Origin: Rotaria macrura
Lineage: Eukaryota > Rotifera > Eurotatoria > Philodinida > Philodinidae
Length of the DNA stretch: 64,000 bases
NCBI GenBank assembly: GCA_900239685.1
Contig: OENT01000340.1
Location: forward strand, 62,001 to 126,000
Direction of reading: 5' to 3'
This document shows, in pieces, positions 1 through 13,773 of the stretch; positions within the stretch are counted from its first letter, which is position 1, and each line of letters starts with the position of its first letter. The notes below the pieces were generated by a model. That model was not told the origin of the DNA, did no database searches, and saw only the letters and a program-made list of their open reading frames with translations. The position numbers were made by a program, and so were the translations under genes.

Positions 1-1995
1 TCTGGCATTGAAATATAGAACACGACAATATTGTATCCATCGAGTTGATCCTAGTGTTTTGAATATTACGTCAACAAGAAAAACTTGCTTGAAAAATGAA
101 TTCTATATCGAATGACTTGAGCAGTTAATTTGGAAACAGCTTTAAGTGCCTCGGAAAAGAAAAAGAAAATAAAAATGGAACATTCATCATATTTTATGAG
201 TGTACGTGATAGAAGATTATAACAAGACTTTCACCTACACCCTAACGTTGCTAAGACAAAATTAGAACCCTAATAACTTCTCAAATCACAAGTTCTCAGT
301 GAATTTAAATTTCATGAGCGTAGATGAAATCGATGAGACTATTTCTAAGAAAATTCCCTCTCATTGTCAATCGACACATTTTTATTTTGATCGTCGACAA
401 TATGTGCATGATAGATTAGGGTTCCGGAATTTCGCCAATGTGCCCCTGGACGGTCGCCACTCGACAAAAGTACAATGAGCTCTCAGCAGCTTCATTGTAA
501 ATTCGACGTAGACTAAAAACGTTTTTCTTACCTACATCGGTAGAGGGCGTGGGTGAGCCTGGGTCTGACAATAGATGTGGTTCGGCAAAACGTGATCTGA
601 CACTCATACTCAGTGAACGTATACTTACACGTAATGGTCAGCTCCATCTGCACTTGTGACGATTTATCCAATGCCTAAAGCAGGATAGGAAAGTGTGAGA
701 TCTCACCACATGGTACAAACTAGACTAAGATTTTCTTCTATTCAAGAAAAAAAATCGACACGTAAAACAGCTTGTAAAAGTTAACAAATTCAACAATTGT
801 TGAACTTATTCGAGTGAAAAGCAAGATCATAAGATGATAAAATCAAGTATTTTGCTTATCTTGTTGGCAAACCTGTTTGTCGAGGAAGAAAGGGAAAGAA
901 GATGAAATAGAATGTTTATTAATTTATTCTATTTCTAATCGTTTTTCATGTATTGATTTCACTTTTTTCCTTATTATTCTCGCTATTTTACTATCGAAAA
1001 CATGACTCTCGCATAATCGAACAAATTGAAAGTGTCAACTATGATATAAATATATATTCTAGTAACATTAACGTCAGCGCTGGCACATATATCCTTTATT
1101 AATATTGTTGTGTAACCACTGAGATAGCCCATCTCACTTTCGCCATTGGCGAATGTCCTATTGGCGAACATCCCACCACCGCATGGGTTCATTGGCAAGT
1201 ACCGAAATCAAGGAATTCGCATATTTGGAGTTACGAGTCAATATGTAATGGGAAAATGAATTGTCAACATCAGCGTATGATCTCATTGAATCTTAATTGG
1301 ACCTATAGACTTACATAAGTTTTAAGAATTGAAAAATAAATATAATGAAACTATATGTATCAAAGATTCGTTTGGAAAATACTATCAATTCATGAAAATT
1401 CACAATAATTATGTAACGAATATAAAAATCTAGTAGTCAGTTACATTCAAGTTGCAAGCATATATTTCTTATTATGAATGATTGATATAAACATGTAGAG
1501 GATATTCATCATTAACAAAAATTTTCATTATTTTTACATAATATAATAAAATAGAAGTACTTGTAGATGTATTTAAATATTTTTGAATATTTATGATATA
1601 ATTTCCCACCTGCTGCTATTCGTTCGTTCTCCCAGAACGACGTCAGAGTGCGCATATTGTTTTCGTTCTTACTGATAAAGTATTTGCGAAGACCTTAAAA
1701 AATTGATTATCATCCCATTTGTAATAAATAATGATATAGTTCTCATGATGAATATCACTTTATTTTCATCTATATCTCTTATCGATAATAGAGTAGGTGG
1801 ATGATACGAAAAAACATGACAATGATTTCTGAAACACTAAATACAACGTCAGTACGTTTATTGTATTTCTATAAATATACGCGTTTGATATCAAGAATGA
1901 AACAAAATTAATTCATCTGGTTACATGATCATCAACAAGATGTGTTTGTTTTTTGTATCTCTATTTTAGAAATATAGCTCGTCCATTTTCCATCG
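1..1995. other. Upstream region without a confident gene
   Basis: No complete gene can be supported here. Two minus-strand blocks, about 1090-1198 and 540-674, are richer in G+C and look exon-like. The block 674-631 is preceded by a CTTTAG acceptor and followed by a GTAAGT donor. They do not assemble into an open model within the window. The last part holds the likely 5' flank of the phospholipase gene, with a pyrimidine-rich acceptor ending at 1969. Confidence 0.5.
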
Positions 1996-2525
1996 ATGTA
2001 TCCATCCATAGTCATCCTTCTATTTCTCTGTCTGAGCTCCTTCCTACAAATAAATGCTGTCCCGACACCAGGGTCTGAAAGTCAAGGTCGTAATCTCGTT
2101 CAATTTGGTAATATGATCGGAAAAACATTGGGCACATCATCATTGGATTATAATGGTTACGGTTGTTGGTAAGTAGTTCATTTTCAATGAAAACAAAAAA
2201 AAGAAAAAGTTCCATTCGAAAGAAATTCAACTTTTCTAGGTGTGGATTTGGCGGTAAAGGTGAACCAGTTGATGCCACAGATGCTTGTTGTAAAGCTCAC
2301 GATCAATGTTACGATGATATTATTGATTCTCGAACAAGTTTTTTTCAATGTTCACCCTATATCTCTTATTATAGTTGGGATTTAGATCCTAATACTCTTC
2401 TCCCACATTGCAAAAACACACCAGGATCGTGTACACATCGTGTCTGTGAATGTGATCGTATTGTAACGGAATGTTACAAACGAAATTTGAGTACATTTAA
2501 TAAATCATTGAAATGTCCTAAATAA
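1996..2525 (+). CDS. Secreted phospholipase A2, two exons
   Basis: Exons are 1996-2168 and 2240-2525 with a 71-base GT-AG intron, giving 152 residues. The protein starts with a hydrophobic signal peptide (about residues 1-22, ending near NA-VP). The calcium loop Y55-GCWCG-G63 is encoded across the splice site. The active-site motif CCxxHDxCY follows, with His78-Asp79, and a later CxCD motif supplies the second conserved Asp. This is the secreted group I/II-like fold that hydrolyses the sn-2 ester of phospholipids with Ca2+. Cysteines are abundant, as expected for an extracellular disulfide-rich enzyme. The ATG at 1996 is chosen because it alone gives the signal peptide; a splice-acceptor-like CTATTTTAG ends 26 bases before it. 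The role could be digestive or defensive; sequence alone does not decide. Confidence 0.93.
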
Positions 2526-4900
2526 ACTGAAAAACAATTAGAAATTCTTAAACATATTTACCATATGATGCTCTGTTCATAAAAAAAAGCATTGAGTTGA
2601 TTAGTTTATTATAAATGTGTTACTGAATGCTTGTGAAATCATATGATGCGTTATAAAAGTTTCCAGGAAAGTTCATGAACTTCGTTCACGTCAGAATTTC
2701 TGGATTTTTCCACTTTGACAAGTGACATTCATAAAAATCAATAAGCACTACCGGCCAAGAATAACCGACTTCTCGAAAATAACTATCCTTATTTCATCGA
2801 TAGAAGACAACTTCTTCATATAGCATCTACCTTCCGAAACTTTCTGATCTATATAAATCACATACACGCAACTCGAAACGGCGAATCTTCCTCTCCGAAT
2901 CAAACTTTTATGGAATACCATAAATTAGCTCAAGAACTAGCTGTCAAATTCGAGTTCAAATATAAATGAACATTAGAAAAAAACAAGTAGATTAGTTTTA
3001 GATCACCGATCAGATAAATGATAAGCCTATCTTCCTATGCACATACCTAACCTCACCTTCTCCTCGTGCCGACAAGGGCATCTTTTTTACCTACCGTCAC
3101 ATCTACATGCCGAATAAGTTCGCGAAGTGCAGACGAAACTCACACATGCACCTATCGACGGTCAATATTGCTTGTTTCTAGTAAAATTGAAAAAAATAGT
3201 ACTTTGGATACATAAAATCTATGAAGGATGCAGTGACAAATCTAAAAGTCAACTGGGATTGTTAACAACTGATGAATAGCTTTTTGTCTATCAAATGATT
3301 TTAGACATCGATGCGATTTTTATTTGTTTGAAATCACAATATTGAGTACGATCATGAACGAAATACAAATTCTTACTCATAGTGTAGTGTCCATTGATGC
3401 AGTTTTTAGTACAATTCAGTCTCTCATTGACTCAAAACACAATCAATAGATAAGAATGTATCTAGTAGAAAACTATGTCAATAAATTAAAAGATTTCTAC
3501 ATATATATATATAATTAAAGCTTCCTTCTACTATGATATGGTATGGATTAAACAACTAAAACATGATGATGGTCAATAAAAATAATCGTATAATTAAGAT
3601 TTTTATGAAACTTTGAGTTAATCTTGATATGTTGGCAAGTATTCTAACGTTACCGGATATCAAAATATTTGTGTTGACTTAGATTATTGGTTTTAATCAT
3701 AAGATGTTTACTAAAATAGCATTCGTCGATTCGTCACTATTTCATAGAATAGAAAAGAACATCAACATCTGTATTCTACTGGCGTATATCATTTCAAAAG
3801 ATACTGCATTTCTTGACATGATCTTCGTTGGATAGAGAAGATCGATGGTATCTTTTTCCACATGTAAGTACTGACAAATTCTAAAAGAAAAACTCGTTTT
3901 CTGAATTCGTTTGACTAACTACATTCGTATTCAAGTAACAAATGTACGTTCACGTAGCTCAAGTTATTCATCGTGTACCATGCACATCGCTATGCTGTTC
4001 TTCATGTTTTGTCTTTCGTTTAAATTTTTATTTCAGATATGAGATTATTTTATGTAGTACTACTGCATATGTTTCTACTCGATAGTTTTATCATTAACCC
4101 TATTGTCATGTAGTGTGGATATCGAATGAAAAACCAAAGTGAAACGTCGTTTTTTTGTTTCAAAAATAAGTAAAACAAATTCTAAACTAAAAGTCTTTGA
4201 ATTATTTCATCTTTTGATCAACAAGAAAGTTATCATTCAATTCTACGCACTTCTCATTCCTTACGTGCTAAGTAAATTTTTACTACAACGAGCACCTGAT
4301 TGAAAAATATTGTATGACTTATATCAAGTAGTATCGTATCACCTAAACAGAAAAACAATATAGAAAGGTGCTATGACATTCTAAGTAATATTGAAAGGCG
4401 TTCGCTTTATCTTATATCAATAATAATGCCTACACATCTTATTACGTGTTGATCGTCCATCGATATTGAAATCAACGTCTGCAACGATTCTCATGATCGA
4501 ATGTTTTTCAAACTTAATCCAATCAATGCCAGAAGAAAAATGATTCGTAGTAGAATAGATTTTTAAAATGACATTCAATTCAAGGATTATTTTAAATTTT
4601 ATTAATTTTTTTGTTTACAACTAATATAAAGTAAAAAAATAAATGGCATTCATCATGATGTACAACATTCTCACTTGAACAGTAGAAATTATTCATCAAT
4701 TGAAATTAAGCAAAGCACACACCGGATTCTCGTCATTAGAAAAATACATTCAAATCGAAATAAGAAATAGTAGAAAAGAAAAAATTTTTCTTTTGATAGA
4801 GCCATCCCTAGATTAAAAGCCAACTAGAAGAACGACAAGCATTTATGTTAAATTTAGAAGAAAATATTATCTGGCAACATGAAATCTAGTCAAGATTTCT
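2526..4900. other. Intergenic spacer
   Basis: AT-rich DNA between the phospholipase gene and the 3' end of the first phosphatase gene. I see no coding exon, RNA gene or clear repeat in it. The stretch around 3040-3170 is somewhat richer in G+C but has no usable open frame. Confidence 0.5.
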
Positions 4901-6915
4901 TCATGGGAGATAATAACGACTTAAAATTGGTGGAACATATTTGCCTGTACGTAATGCATTCAATCTTGTCGAAAGAAATGGCTCTCGTATGGATTCATAC
5001 GGTCTATTTGTTGTTGAATTAAAACGAGATTGTTCAGGTGGATCTTGTAAAAACGATGATGTACTGTAATTGTTTGCGTTATTTATCAAAGAATTTATTG
5101 ATCGATAATTATTATTATTATTGTTAGTTGTATAATTTGAATAGCTTGAATTGATTCTTGAACTTGGACCCGATAATGAACTTGCTAGTGAGCGATTAAC
5201 AAATGAATTTGGCCGTGGCGATGATGCTGTCGATGATTTATTCGTTATTTGAATCGGAACTGTTGTGACTTGTCGACGACTAGTCGATGTTCCTCCTATT
5301 GATAAATAGATATCGGGTACGGTGCCAAACGACGTATCAACAAACGACACAGTTGTAGAACCGAATAGCGATTTTTCATAAGCCATTAACTAAAGAGAAA
5401 CGAATTCAAATAGATTTATTTCATATTGAAATAGAAACTTTTGTTGTTTCTATTACCTGTTGAATAAAACCAAAATTGGGCCCAATGATCGGTCGACGTG
5501 AACGTAAAAAAAAGAATGCTTCACGTAATGACATTTGTTTATATTTCATTAGATAGGCTAGAATAAGATGGAAGAGAAGTCTTTTTTGATACAAATCATT
5601 GTATAGAACTATGAAAAAATTGAAGTTTTTTTTTTCTATAAGGAATTCATGCAATCAGTAGAATCGATTGATAATAAAAGATTTGATTGAATTTTCTCTA
5701 TCATTCAAAATTCTATTGTTATTCTTATTTATTAGTCACGATAGTTGTTGATGATTTGTTTGCTGCAAGTGAATATGATCGAGTGTTATAGTTATGCCAC
5801 TGATGAACATATATTCGCTATTGAAGATTTTATGGGCAAGAAAGTATCGATGCAGTACAATCGTACAACATTCTATTGCACAGTTTTATATTGTAAATGA
5901 ATATAAATGAAACAATTAGAAAAATGAAAACGCAAAGTCGATCATAATAAATGGAAAAATTTCTTTTTTTGGTTCCCAACGAATTTCCATCGATGTGGGC
6001 AATCAATCGTTCAACGGATAACTTACTGTTAAGTCGAGATTTTATCCTTCAAGCATTCATTAGTGAACTATAAATAGACTGTTGAATTCTTGTACTCAAT
6101 ATATTATTGTAAAAATCTTGCATTGCATGTCACGATTCGTGACAAGGAAAGAAAAAGTATTTCAAATTTCAACTTACAACTGTGAACAGTGATAAGTTCT
6201 ACAGAAGACCACTTACCGTGAAAGTTTCGATTCTTTTCTATTTCCTTTTTTTTCAATAAAATCTTTTAACGAGAGAATAGATTGTACGGTTTCGTCGATG
6301 CTAGTGTGACAATTAGAATGAGATCTATTGTTGCATATCGATCGAGTGATGAAAGATTATTAGGACTAAAATAGGTAAGTACTATATACTCGAGTCATAC
6401 GATAGACACAGCAATAACATGAGAGACAGTGACAACAAGAAAGAAGATTCTTCTTAAGTCGAATATCTCCAGTAACAAGTTCTTTCAATAAAATGTATCG
6501 TTGATAAAGGCCTTCATAATTAGGATAATCTTGATTTCCGAAGTCAATTAGTCTCGTCGAAAGATTTTCTCATACAATACGTTGCTGTTATTTGAATATT
6601 TATGAATCGATTAGACTAACCTAGTATGATCGATGCTGACCTTGAACGTCCAACATAACAATGAACGAGTGTTTTTCGTCCTTGCCGTAAATTTTGATCT
6701 ATTCGATCTGCCAATCGATCAAAATACGGTTTTATTGATGTTGTCGGTAAATCGGGTATGCTAACTTTTTCATAATCTACTGTTGGACCAAGATCTTGCA
6801 TTGGACATTCTGATGATATGTTAATAACAGCACGTATACCTTTATTTAATATCGATGTTGTAGCTTCCAGGCCAGATATGTATAAATTATCGATGACTTC
6901 AGTTATACCCATCAT
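4901..6915 (-). CDS. Atypical dual-specificity phosphatase A (DUSP14/18-like)
   Basis: Exons on the minus strand are 6915-6621, 5557-5457 and 5389-4901 (introns 1063 and 67 bases), giving 294 residues. The catalytic domain fills roughly the first 155 residues. It opens with ITEVIDNLYISG, has the general-acid Asp in IPDLP, and the P-loop HCYVGRSRS (C-x5-R). It then has AYLMKYKQMSLREA and RPIIGPNFGFIQQ, the signature of small atypical DUSPs that dephosphorylate Ser/Thr and Tyr. The P-loop has Val where most relatives have Ala. A Ser/Asn-rich tail of about 130 residues follows; vertebrate DUSP14 lacks this. The start is the first in-frame ATG after an acceptor-like TTCTAG 13 bases upstream; an undetected upstream exon is possible. 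It is a tandem paralogue of the next gene. Confidence 0.87.
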
Positions 6916-7163
6916 AATTGCAACTTGTCTAGAACAAATAGAAAGCAAAGTGTAATTGATTATTTCAAATTTTTATACACACCGAGAAAGAAAACTATTT
7001 TGTTTATTAACAATCATGTAAGAAAAACAAAACATATGGAAGACACGCATCTGACATGAGACGAAAGAATTGTGAAAGAATACAAATGCGTATCACGTTA
7101 AAAGTCTAGGCATAAAAATCATTCAAATTAAAAACAATACAAAACCCAAATTGTCATGGATTG

Positions 7164-10100
7164 TCAAGGAAGTAATGGTTTAAAAAAACTTGCACGATAA
7201 GTTGTTTCGTATGTTGAATGTTGTTCGTCATTAGTTACGGCGGCTTGCGTTGCCGATGATGAAGTAATTGTGAGAGATGGTGGATTACTACGATTATGGT
7301 TATGATTATGATTCACATTTCGATGTTTTATGTTTGCTGGCGGGTTGTTCGGTACACTTCGATGATTCGTATTCAAAGTTATTGATATGTTTGATGCAGA
7401 TGGAACAGCTCCATTATTATTATTATTTGATGTAGCACCATTGCTTGAACGATGAGCAACAAGACGAGTTGGTGTTAGGAATGAATTTTGCTTATTTGTA
7501 AATAGTGGCGTTTGATAAACTGAATTATTAACATGTGTTGTAGTCGATGATATTGATGAGCGACCATTGGAATTTAATGATCGAGATCGTGCAATACCAT
7601 TCGCATGATTTATGGAAAAATCACGAATTGTTGGTCGATTATTAATAGGCAATGTATCTAGATTTATATTACTAGTGCTCGTACTATTGTTAATAGTAGA
7701 AGTTAAAGCTGCTGTAGATATTGGTACCAAACCAATTTGTTGTTGAGTTCGTAGCTGTTTGATTTCTTCATATGCAACATCGGGTACGTTGCCATATTGA
7801 GTTGATATCACTAAAAATACGGATTTAGTAATGCGAAATATCATTTTCGATCAGGATTCATTAGAAGTTTTCCAATAGTCAACACTATTAAACATGAGAT
7901 GATTTGAAATACTTCGACAATGTATAATAGATAGTGAATTGTAGATTTCACAAACTGAATCAGAAAAACTCATGTAAACGGAACTAAACTTGAAAAACAA
8001 ACTAATACGTCAATCTGATAATGAAACTTATCTATCATCGTATGTTATTCTTAGATAAAACGACCATTCAATCATCAGTATGCATATGATAGTAATCTTC
8101 TTCAACTACTCTACAGTTAAACTTGAATTTTATTTATTGGTTCGAGAAAACATGAACTTGAACTCAGGGTTATCAAAGTAAACACGTCTTAGTCGGTAGA
8201 TCACTTGTGTCATTCCAAGGTGAGTCCAAGTTTAATTTGCTTCTTGTTTCTTTTTTTTTTAATAATGAAAGTAGACATATACAATCAAGAATGTAATTGA
8301 TCGACAAAATGTCTACATAGTAATAGAAGAATAAACAAATTTAGGAAACAAACTCAGATAACGATATGCTCTAAGTCAATCAAATTTATTGATCACATGC
8401 TGACATGTCAATCGTTATGTGTTACTAAACTGTTATTATTTCTAATGTTCTCTTGTGTATATTGACTTGATGTTCAAGGTATTCATGTGGAATTTTTCGA
8501 CGAAAGAAATTCTACTACGTAACTCATTGTCATGGGTTTTAATTCAAGATTGTCGTCTCAGTCTATTATCAATTGATTAACTAAAAACCATTTATACATG
8601 TTTAAAGAAAATCAATTGGAATTCAACAAAATTTTGATCGATCTTTGATGTTATTCAAATGAATTTCAATTGAAATACATCTGTTCAAGGATAACTACTA
8701 CTGTGAAATAGATTAATCTACTATGCTATTTCGTCATAGTTCAAGTGAAAATGTACGAGAGGAAGAAGAACAACATGAAACTTTTCCTTTTAGAATACAT
8801 AGAAATCATGTGAATAATCGACGCTTTCATATGGATGACCCACTAAAGTTTGTTGATACGGAAGGATATTTGTTTTTTTGACTACGAACTTTGTCAGCTT
8901 TAATTCTGGCACAAGTAATCGAATCAATATGGGACACCATACAAATGTTGATCTTTACTTCTCTTAATGATTGAAATTCTATATACATTAATTATTATTC
9001 TATTCAATGTAGTGTTTGAATATATGAATTGAATTCATACTATTTTGATTTCCAATGGGAAAAAGATTGTTAACAACAACTAAATAAATAAAACATAAAT
9101 TTCTCTATCTAAAAATATCATATGAATGTATAAAACTTTAAGAATTTTTTATACGTAACTCGATAAGATCTATTTCATCAAGAGAAATATGGAACTTGCT
9201 CAAATTTCATATTGTCGAAAAACAATCCTAAAGAAAATCTTAATTGCTAATTCATAACATTCGTAACTATTCTATAATGTAATGCAAGCATTATATATGT
9301 ATACACATATGGCATAATCATTGACAACATATTGATTTTATTCAATAGGAAGATGAATTCATCAATGAATTCTATTGAGACCTTGTCTACTTACTTTTTC
9401 TTATGTGTTAAGACAAACTTGAACTATTGAGAATTACGAACAAGATACGTGGATAACAACATGAAGAAAAGGATAAAACTCTTGACAAAACATAACGGAC
9501 TCTATTTTCCGTATGTGTCTACTATGTTTGAAATAAGGGCAATGTCTTATCTAGCTAATGATAGTAATGACAGATTAAGGTTATAACAACTTGCTGTTAT
9601 TTTCGTTTCGTCGACTTGCTGTTTGTAAATCGACCTACTGCACACAATCGATGTCTACGATAGGGAATATTATTATCTCAATTGCAGTACATACAACGAT
9701 CTGAATGTTGTATGTACGTATGAAGAAGAAGAAAAAAGAAAACAAGTCAAATCTATTTCAAAGCAATCGCAAAGAATTGTACATCGAGCAAAAGATGTAA
9801 TATCGAAAAGCTTCTGTCTCATTTTCGAGTTCGAAAAGTTTTTTTTTTTTTTTATTGTTAAAGCCTATTGACTGTTCGAGGAGGGGATTCGATTTCAAAA
9901 AAAAACAAACAATTTCTATGGATTTACCATAGCTCTCTATACCAAGACAACAAACCATATGATTTTTCGTTTACTTTTCATATTTTTATTTTGTTAGTCG
10001 AAGGATAAAAAAATAAAAAAAAAACCATAAATCATACTCATCTCAAACAATGTCTGGTGTCTGTTAAAAGATTTTTACCTTGATCGAACGAGAAGCATTT

Positions 10101-11678
10101 CAAAGTTGTAGAAATAAAAATCGGAACCATCGTAAATCGAAAGACACGGGAATAAACAATTTCACTCTACGTACGATGAATGATTTGAAATTTTCTCTAT
10201 GAACTACTCTACTCCTGTAAGACTTTGGTAACATATTTATAAATATAGAATTGATACGAGTAGAACCTAACGTTCTTTTTGAATATAATCATTAAACTAG
10301 TTAGCAAGCAGAAAAAAGATTCGTCAAGAAACAAAATTTCATACCTTAGATATTTTCTTTCAAGAAACATCTTCCTATTTACAATCTTCGATTCGTCTGA
10401 TAAAAAAAAAAACAAAATTTATAATTTACATATTCGGTATTATTCTATTCATGAAATTTAACAAACAAACGGCTATATAATCATGTGTGTAGCTCACCCA
10501 AACTTTAATAAATGATCGAACTCATTCGACTGTTCGTTTTCATACTAATAAAAGTTCTGACTATGTTTGAGTGTTTACGTAAAATATGCAAATTTTTAGA
10601 GAATCAAACGATCATTTTCATTGCATAACAAAAAACTCTTCCGTTAAGTTGAAAGGGTTGCAAAAATGAAAAAGAAAAAAGTACATTAGTGATCTCTTCC
10701 TCTATAGACGACTTGTTATTTTATTTGAAACCTAATAAATTTTCTAATCTTAAATAGATTCAAATGTTTTGCTACGTCAGAGTAAACCCTGTAGATACTT
10801 CACTCTAAAAAAAAAATACAAGTACCAATCTATAAACTATCCGTACATTTTAAAACAGAACAATGTCCATAAAAATTCATTTGTTAATAGAATCCTAGAA
10901 ACAACAAACTGTATAGATACAACATCGAACAATTTCGATGTGACGAATTTCTTACTTTTAACACTATTTTCTTTTTTAAGTTGACTTTCATATGTAATGA
11001 GTTGATTCCAAAATCCTAAATTCGGAAAACAGATTGGTCGATGTTTTTTACATAATAAATATGCTTCTCGTAATGTCATATTCAAATAACGCATTAAATA
11101 TGCACAAACGATAGTTACACCTAAAATAGAATGATGTAGATGAAGACGTCGAAGAAAAAAAAAAGCAAAGCATAATAATGTAATTACTTCGACTTATACC
11201 AGCCATACAATGAACAAGTACTTTATGTTGTTTATTAGCAGAAAGATGAGCATGAATCTTATCAGTTAACGAAGGAAAATAATTAGAAATTTGTGCTGTT
11301 GGAAAGTCAATTATATCAAATTTTTCTAGTTTAACACTTTTCGGATAAATGATAGGCGATGATTCAACAGCAACATTCTGTTTTATATTAGCAAATAAAT
11401 CATTAGAAAACTACGAGTTCAATCAATCAAATTGAATTAAGAAGATTTACCAATATATATGTTATTCCCAATTTTTGTACTTGTTCAATCGTTGCTGCCA
11501 TTTGACCTAGAGAATAAATTTTCGTGAAGAAAATTTATTAGAATGAATAATTTAATTAACCAGATATAAATATTTGTGGTGTTATTTCAGATATTGACAT
11601 TAATAATGTCATCCGATTGAGGTTGGCCATTGTTGCTGAATTTATTGACGATATAGCTGGTAATATTTTTCTACTCAT
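7164..11678 (-). CDS. Atypical dual-specificity phosphatase B (DUSP14/18-like)
   Basis: Five minus-strand exons: 11678-11561, 11506-11451, 11377-11188, 11120-10956 and 7810-7164, giving 391 residues. The phosphatase domain starts at about residue 30 (ISEITPQIFISG), carries the general-acid Asp in DIIDFP, and has the canonical P-loop HCMAGISRS, split by an intron inside the last Ser codon. CAYLMRYLNMTLREA and RPICFPNLGFWNQLITYE follow. Exon 5 continues the domain across a 3.1 kb intron (VKMISTQYGNVPDVAYEE), matching the equivalent piece of DUSP14-type enzymes, so the long join is well supported. The C-terminal 210 residues are Ser/Asn/Thr-rich low-complexity sequence ending in FFKPLLP. The first ATG lies 15 bases after an acceptor-like CTTATAG. 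Confidence 0.88.
7811..10955 (-). other. Long intron 4 of phosphatase B
   Basis: A 3.1 kb intron between exons 4 and 5. It is AT-rich with homopolymer runs (for example poly-T near 9840). I see no exon or clear inverted-repeat element in it. Its size is unusual next to the gene's other introns (54-73 bases). Confidence 0.6.
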
Positions 11679-13427
11679 TTGGAATATTAATAACTATAAG
11701 TAGGTTGAATGTTGCATGACAAAAGAGAAATAACGACTATGTCTATTTCTAAAAATACAAATGAACATTAAAATTTCGAGAGGATTAAGAAAGGAAAAAA
11801 TCTGTTCTTTACAATGTAGCTCAACTCGCTTACATGTTATTTGGCATACTCTCATTGAAATCACGTGTCCTAGTAACAAGTAACGAATAAAAATACTTTC
11901 TATATCATACATTTTCATGATCAAATCATAAGTTTTCAACGTTTCTAAACATGTCTCATATCATGTTTCAAAAAGATGGTATTAATTAACTCAAAAATAA
12001 AACAATTTATCTCAACATTATCATTCGTCAATTTTTATCCAATGAGATCACCTTACACTCTGACAAATGAATCATTCAACTATTTCCGAGCTGAATATCA
12101 TTGCATCGAAACATATGTCAAGTGTAGACGAGCTTTTTTTTTATTAGTTTTTTTTTTTCATTCGATCTTTTACTTCTAATTTCCATAATCCACTTGTAAA
12201 ATCAAGCATAAATTAAACCAAAAAAAAAATTTGACTTATGTAATTTAATGTATGAAGAAGTTCACCGTCCAAAATTCATGTGAATCACGTTTTCGTTTTC
12301 TCTATGTAACTTAGTTAGCAAATTGAATTTCGTTCAGTGACATATTACACTTAATAAACTAATTTTCATTTAAAAACTACGAATATTTTTATTGTAGATG
12401 ATCATAAGGATTTTTTTCTCTCTTCTATTTTATTTTCATTTATATTTACATATGAATGCTATTCGATATTCAATCAATAGAAATCTCAATGACATTTTCT
12501 TGTTCATACATACGAATTTAACCGCTCGTTCATTCACTCTCGCTCTTTCTCTATCGCGCTCTTTTCATGTCTATTATTCTCGCCTTCTGATAAAAATGAA
12601 GAATAATTTGTTCAGCTCGATATGTGTTGCTCGAGGTTGATCACTTATATGTTGTTGTGTTGGTCGACTTCTTATTCTAATCAAGCGAATGATAATCGAT
12701 TTTGGTCTACATCGTTTGTTGAAGTAACAATATTGCCTTGATCAAGGAGCACCCTCGTGGATGCTTACGCAAGCTCATGATGTACGTGACCTTTTTTGTC
12801 TCTGGTTGTCGTGTTGTTAGCGTTGAACATGCACGAATGAGAATGAGAATATAGCGTAAAAACGATATTTATATACTAATGACAGTAAAAAAAACTTTGA
12901 GTGTATTGTAATAGAAAGAAAATTTTCTGTTTTTCATTATCGAGTTTTTCCTTTGTGTTATCAATAACCTGATCACATACATATCGATGGACTCGTTATA
13001 CTGTCATTATTGTCCAGAAAAGTTCTATCTTTGAATAGTGTTGCATTGATTTCTATTAACACGTCCGAATATTGTGGTGATTGTATCTCGTTGCCTTGAT
13101 GTTACACATACAGAAGTATATACAAATGAAACTTTGCTGGTTCTCATCGAATATAACAATGTTCAGATGATATATTTATTTATATGTAAATCTTGATTCA
13201 TATGATATATATTACTACGACTATTGTTGATATAAATCTCTCGTTCTTCGTTTTTCTTGCCTGCTTATTCTTTATCAATATTGATGCTTTTCGAAGGTTC
13301 TATTCATACATTCTTGAGACGACAAAATGTAAATGTAAACAATGTGGTGGTTTTCTTTTGTTGATTTTACATCAGGCTAACCGGGTCCCTCTTTTTTGTT
13401 AAATCTTCACCATTACCATCATTCTTT

Positions 13428-13462
13428 CATCATCATCATCATCATCATCGTCGTCGTCGTCA
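13428..13462. repeat. (TCA)n(TCG)n microsatellite
   Basis: About eight TCA units run directly into about four TCG units; simple trinucleotide repeat in non-coding DNA. Confidence 0.9.
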
Positions 13463-13584
13463 TTTACTACATCAACAGAAAATAAAAGCGCATAGCTCGG
13501 TCAGGATGCACAGTTTCTGTCCTGTGTTGAATGAATTCATCGTGTGTGCGCATATATATGTATGTATTCGTATATAAAGCGAGA

Positions 13585-13594
13585 GGGGGGGGGG
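13585..13594. repeat. Poly-G tract
   Basis: A ten-base run of G, unusual in this AT-rich background. A similar run occurs near 33054-33063. Confidence 0.85.
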
Positions 13595-13754
13595 AGAAGA
13601 AAAAAAGGTGAAGCGCATGCATACATATATATATATTGCATGGCAGTAGGCTCTATATTGTCCCCTCAAACATACACTTTTTCGTGTGAATTCTTTACTG
13701 CTCAACTGAACATCATTGACAATCGTGTGTTTGACATAGATTTATATAGCTATA

Positions 13755-13773
13755 TGTGTGTGTGTGTGTGTGC
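13755..13773. repeat. (TG)n microsatellite
   Basis: About nine TG dinucleotides in tandem, in the spacer upstream of the tensin gene. Confidence 0.9.

Noticed and set aside
8155-8235. Possible tRNA-like sequence with box-B-like words
   Set aside because: No cloverleaf with a paired acceptor stem could be drawn.
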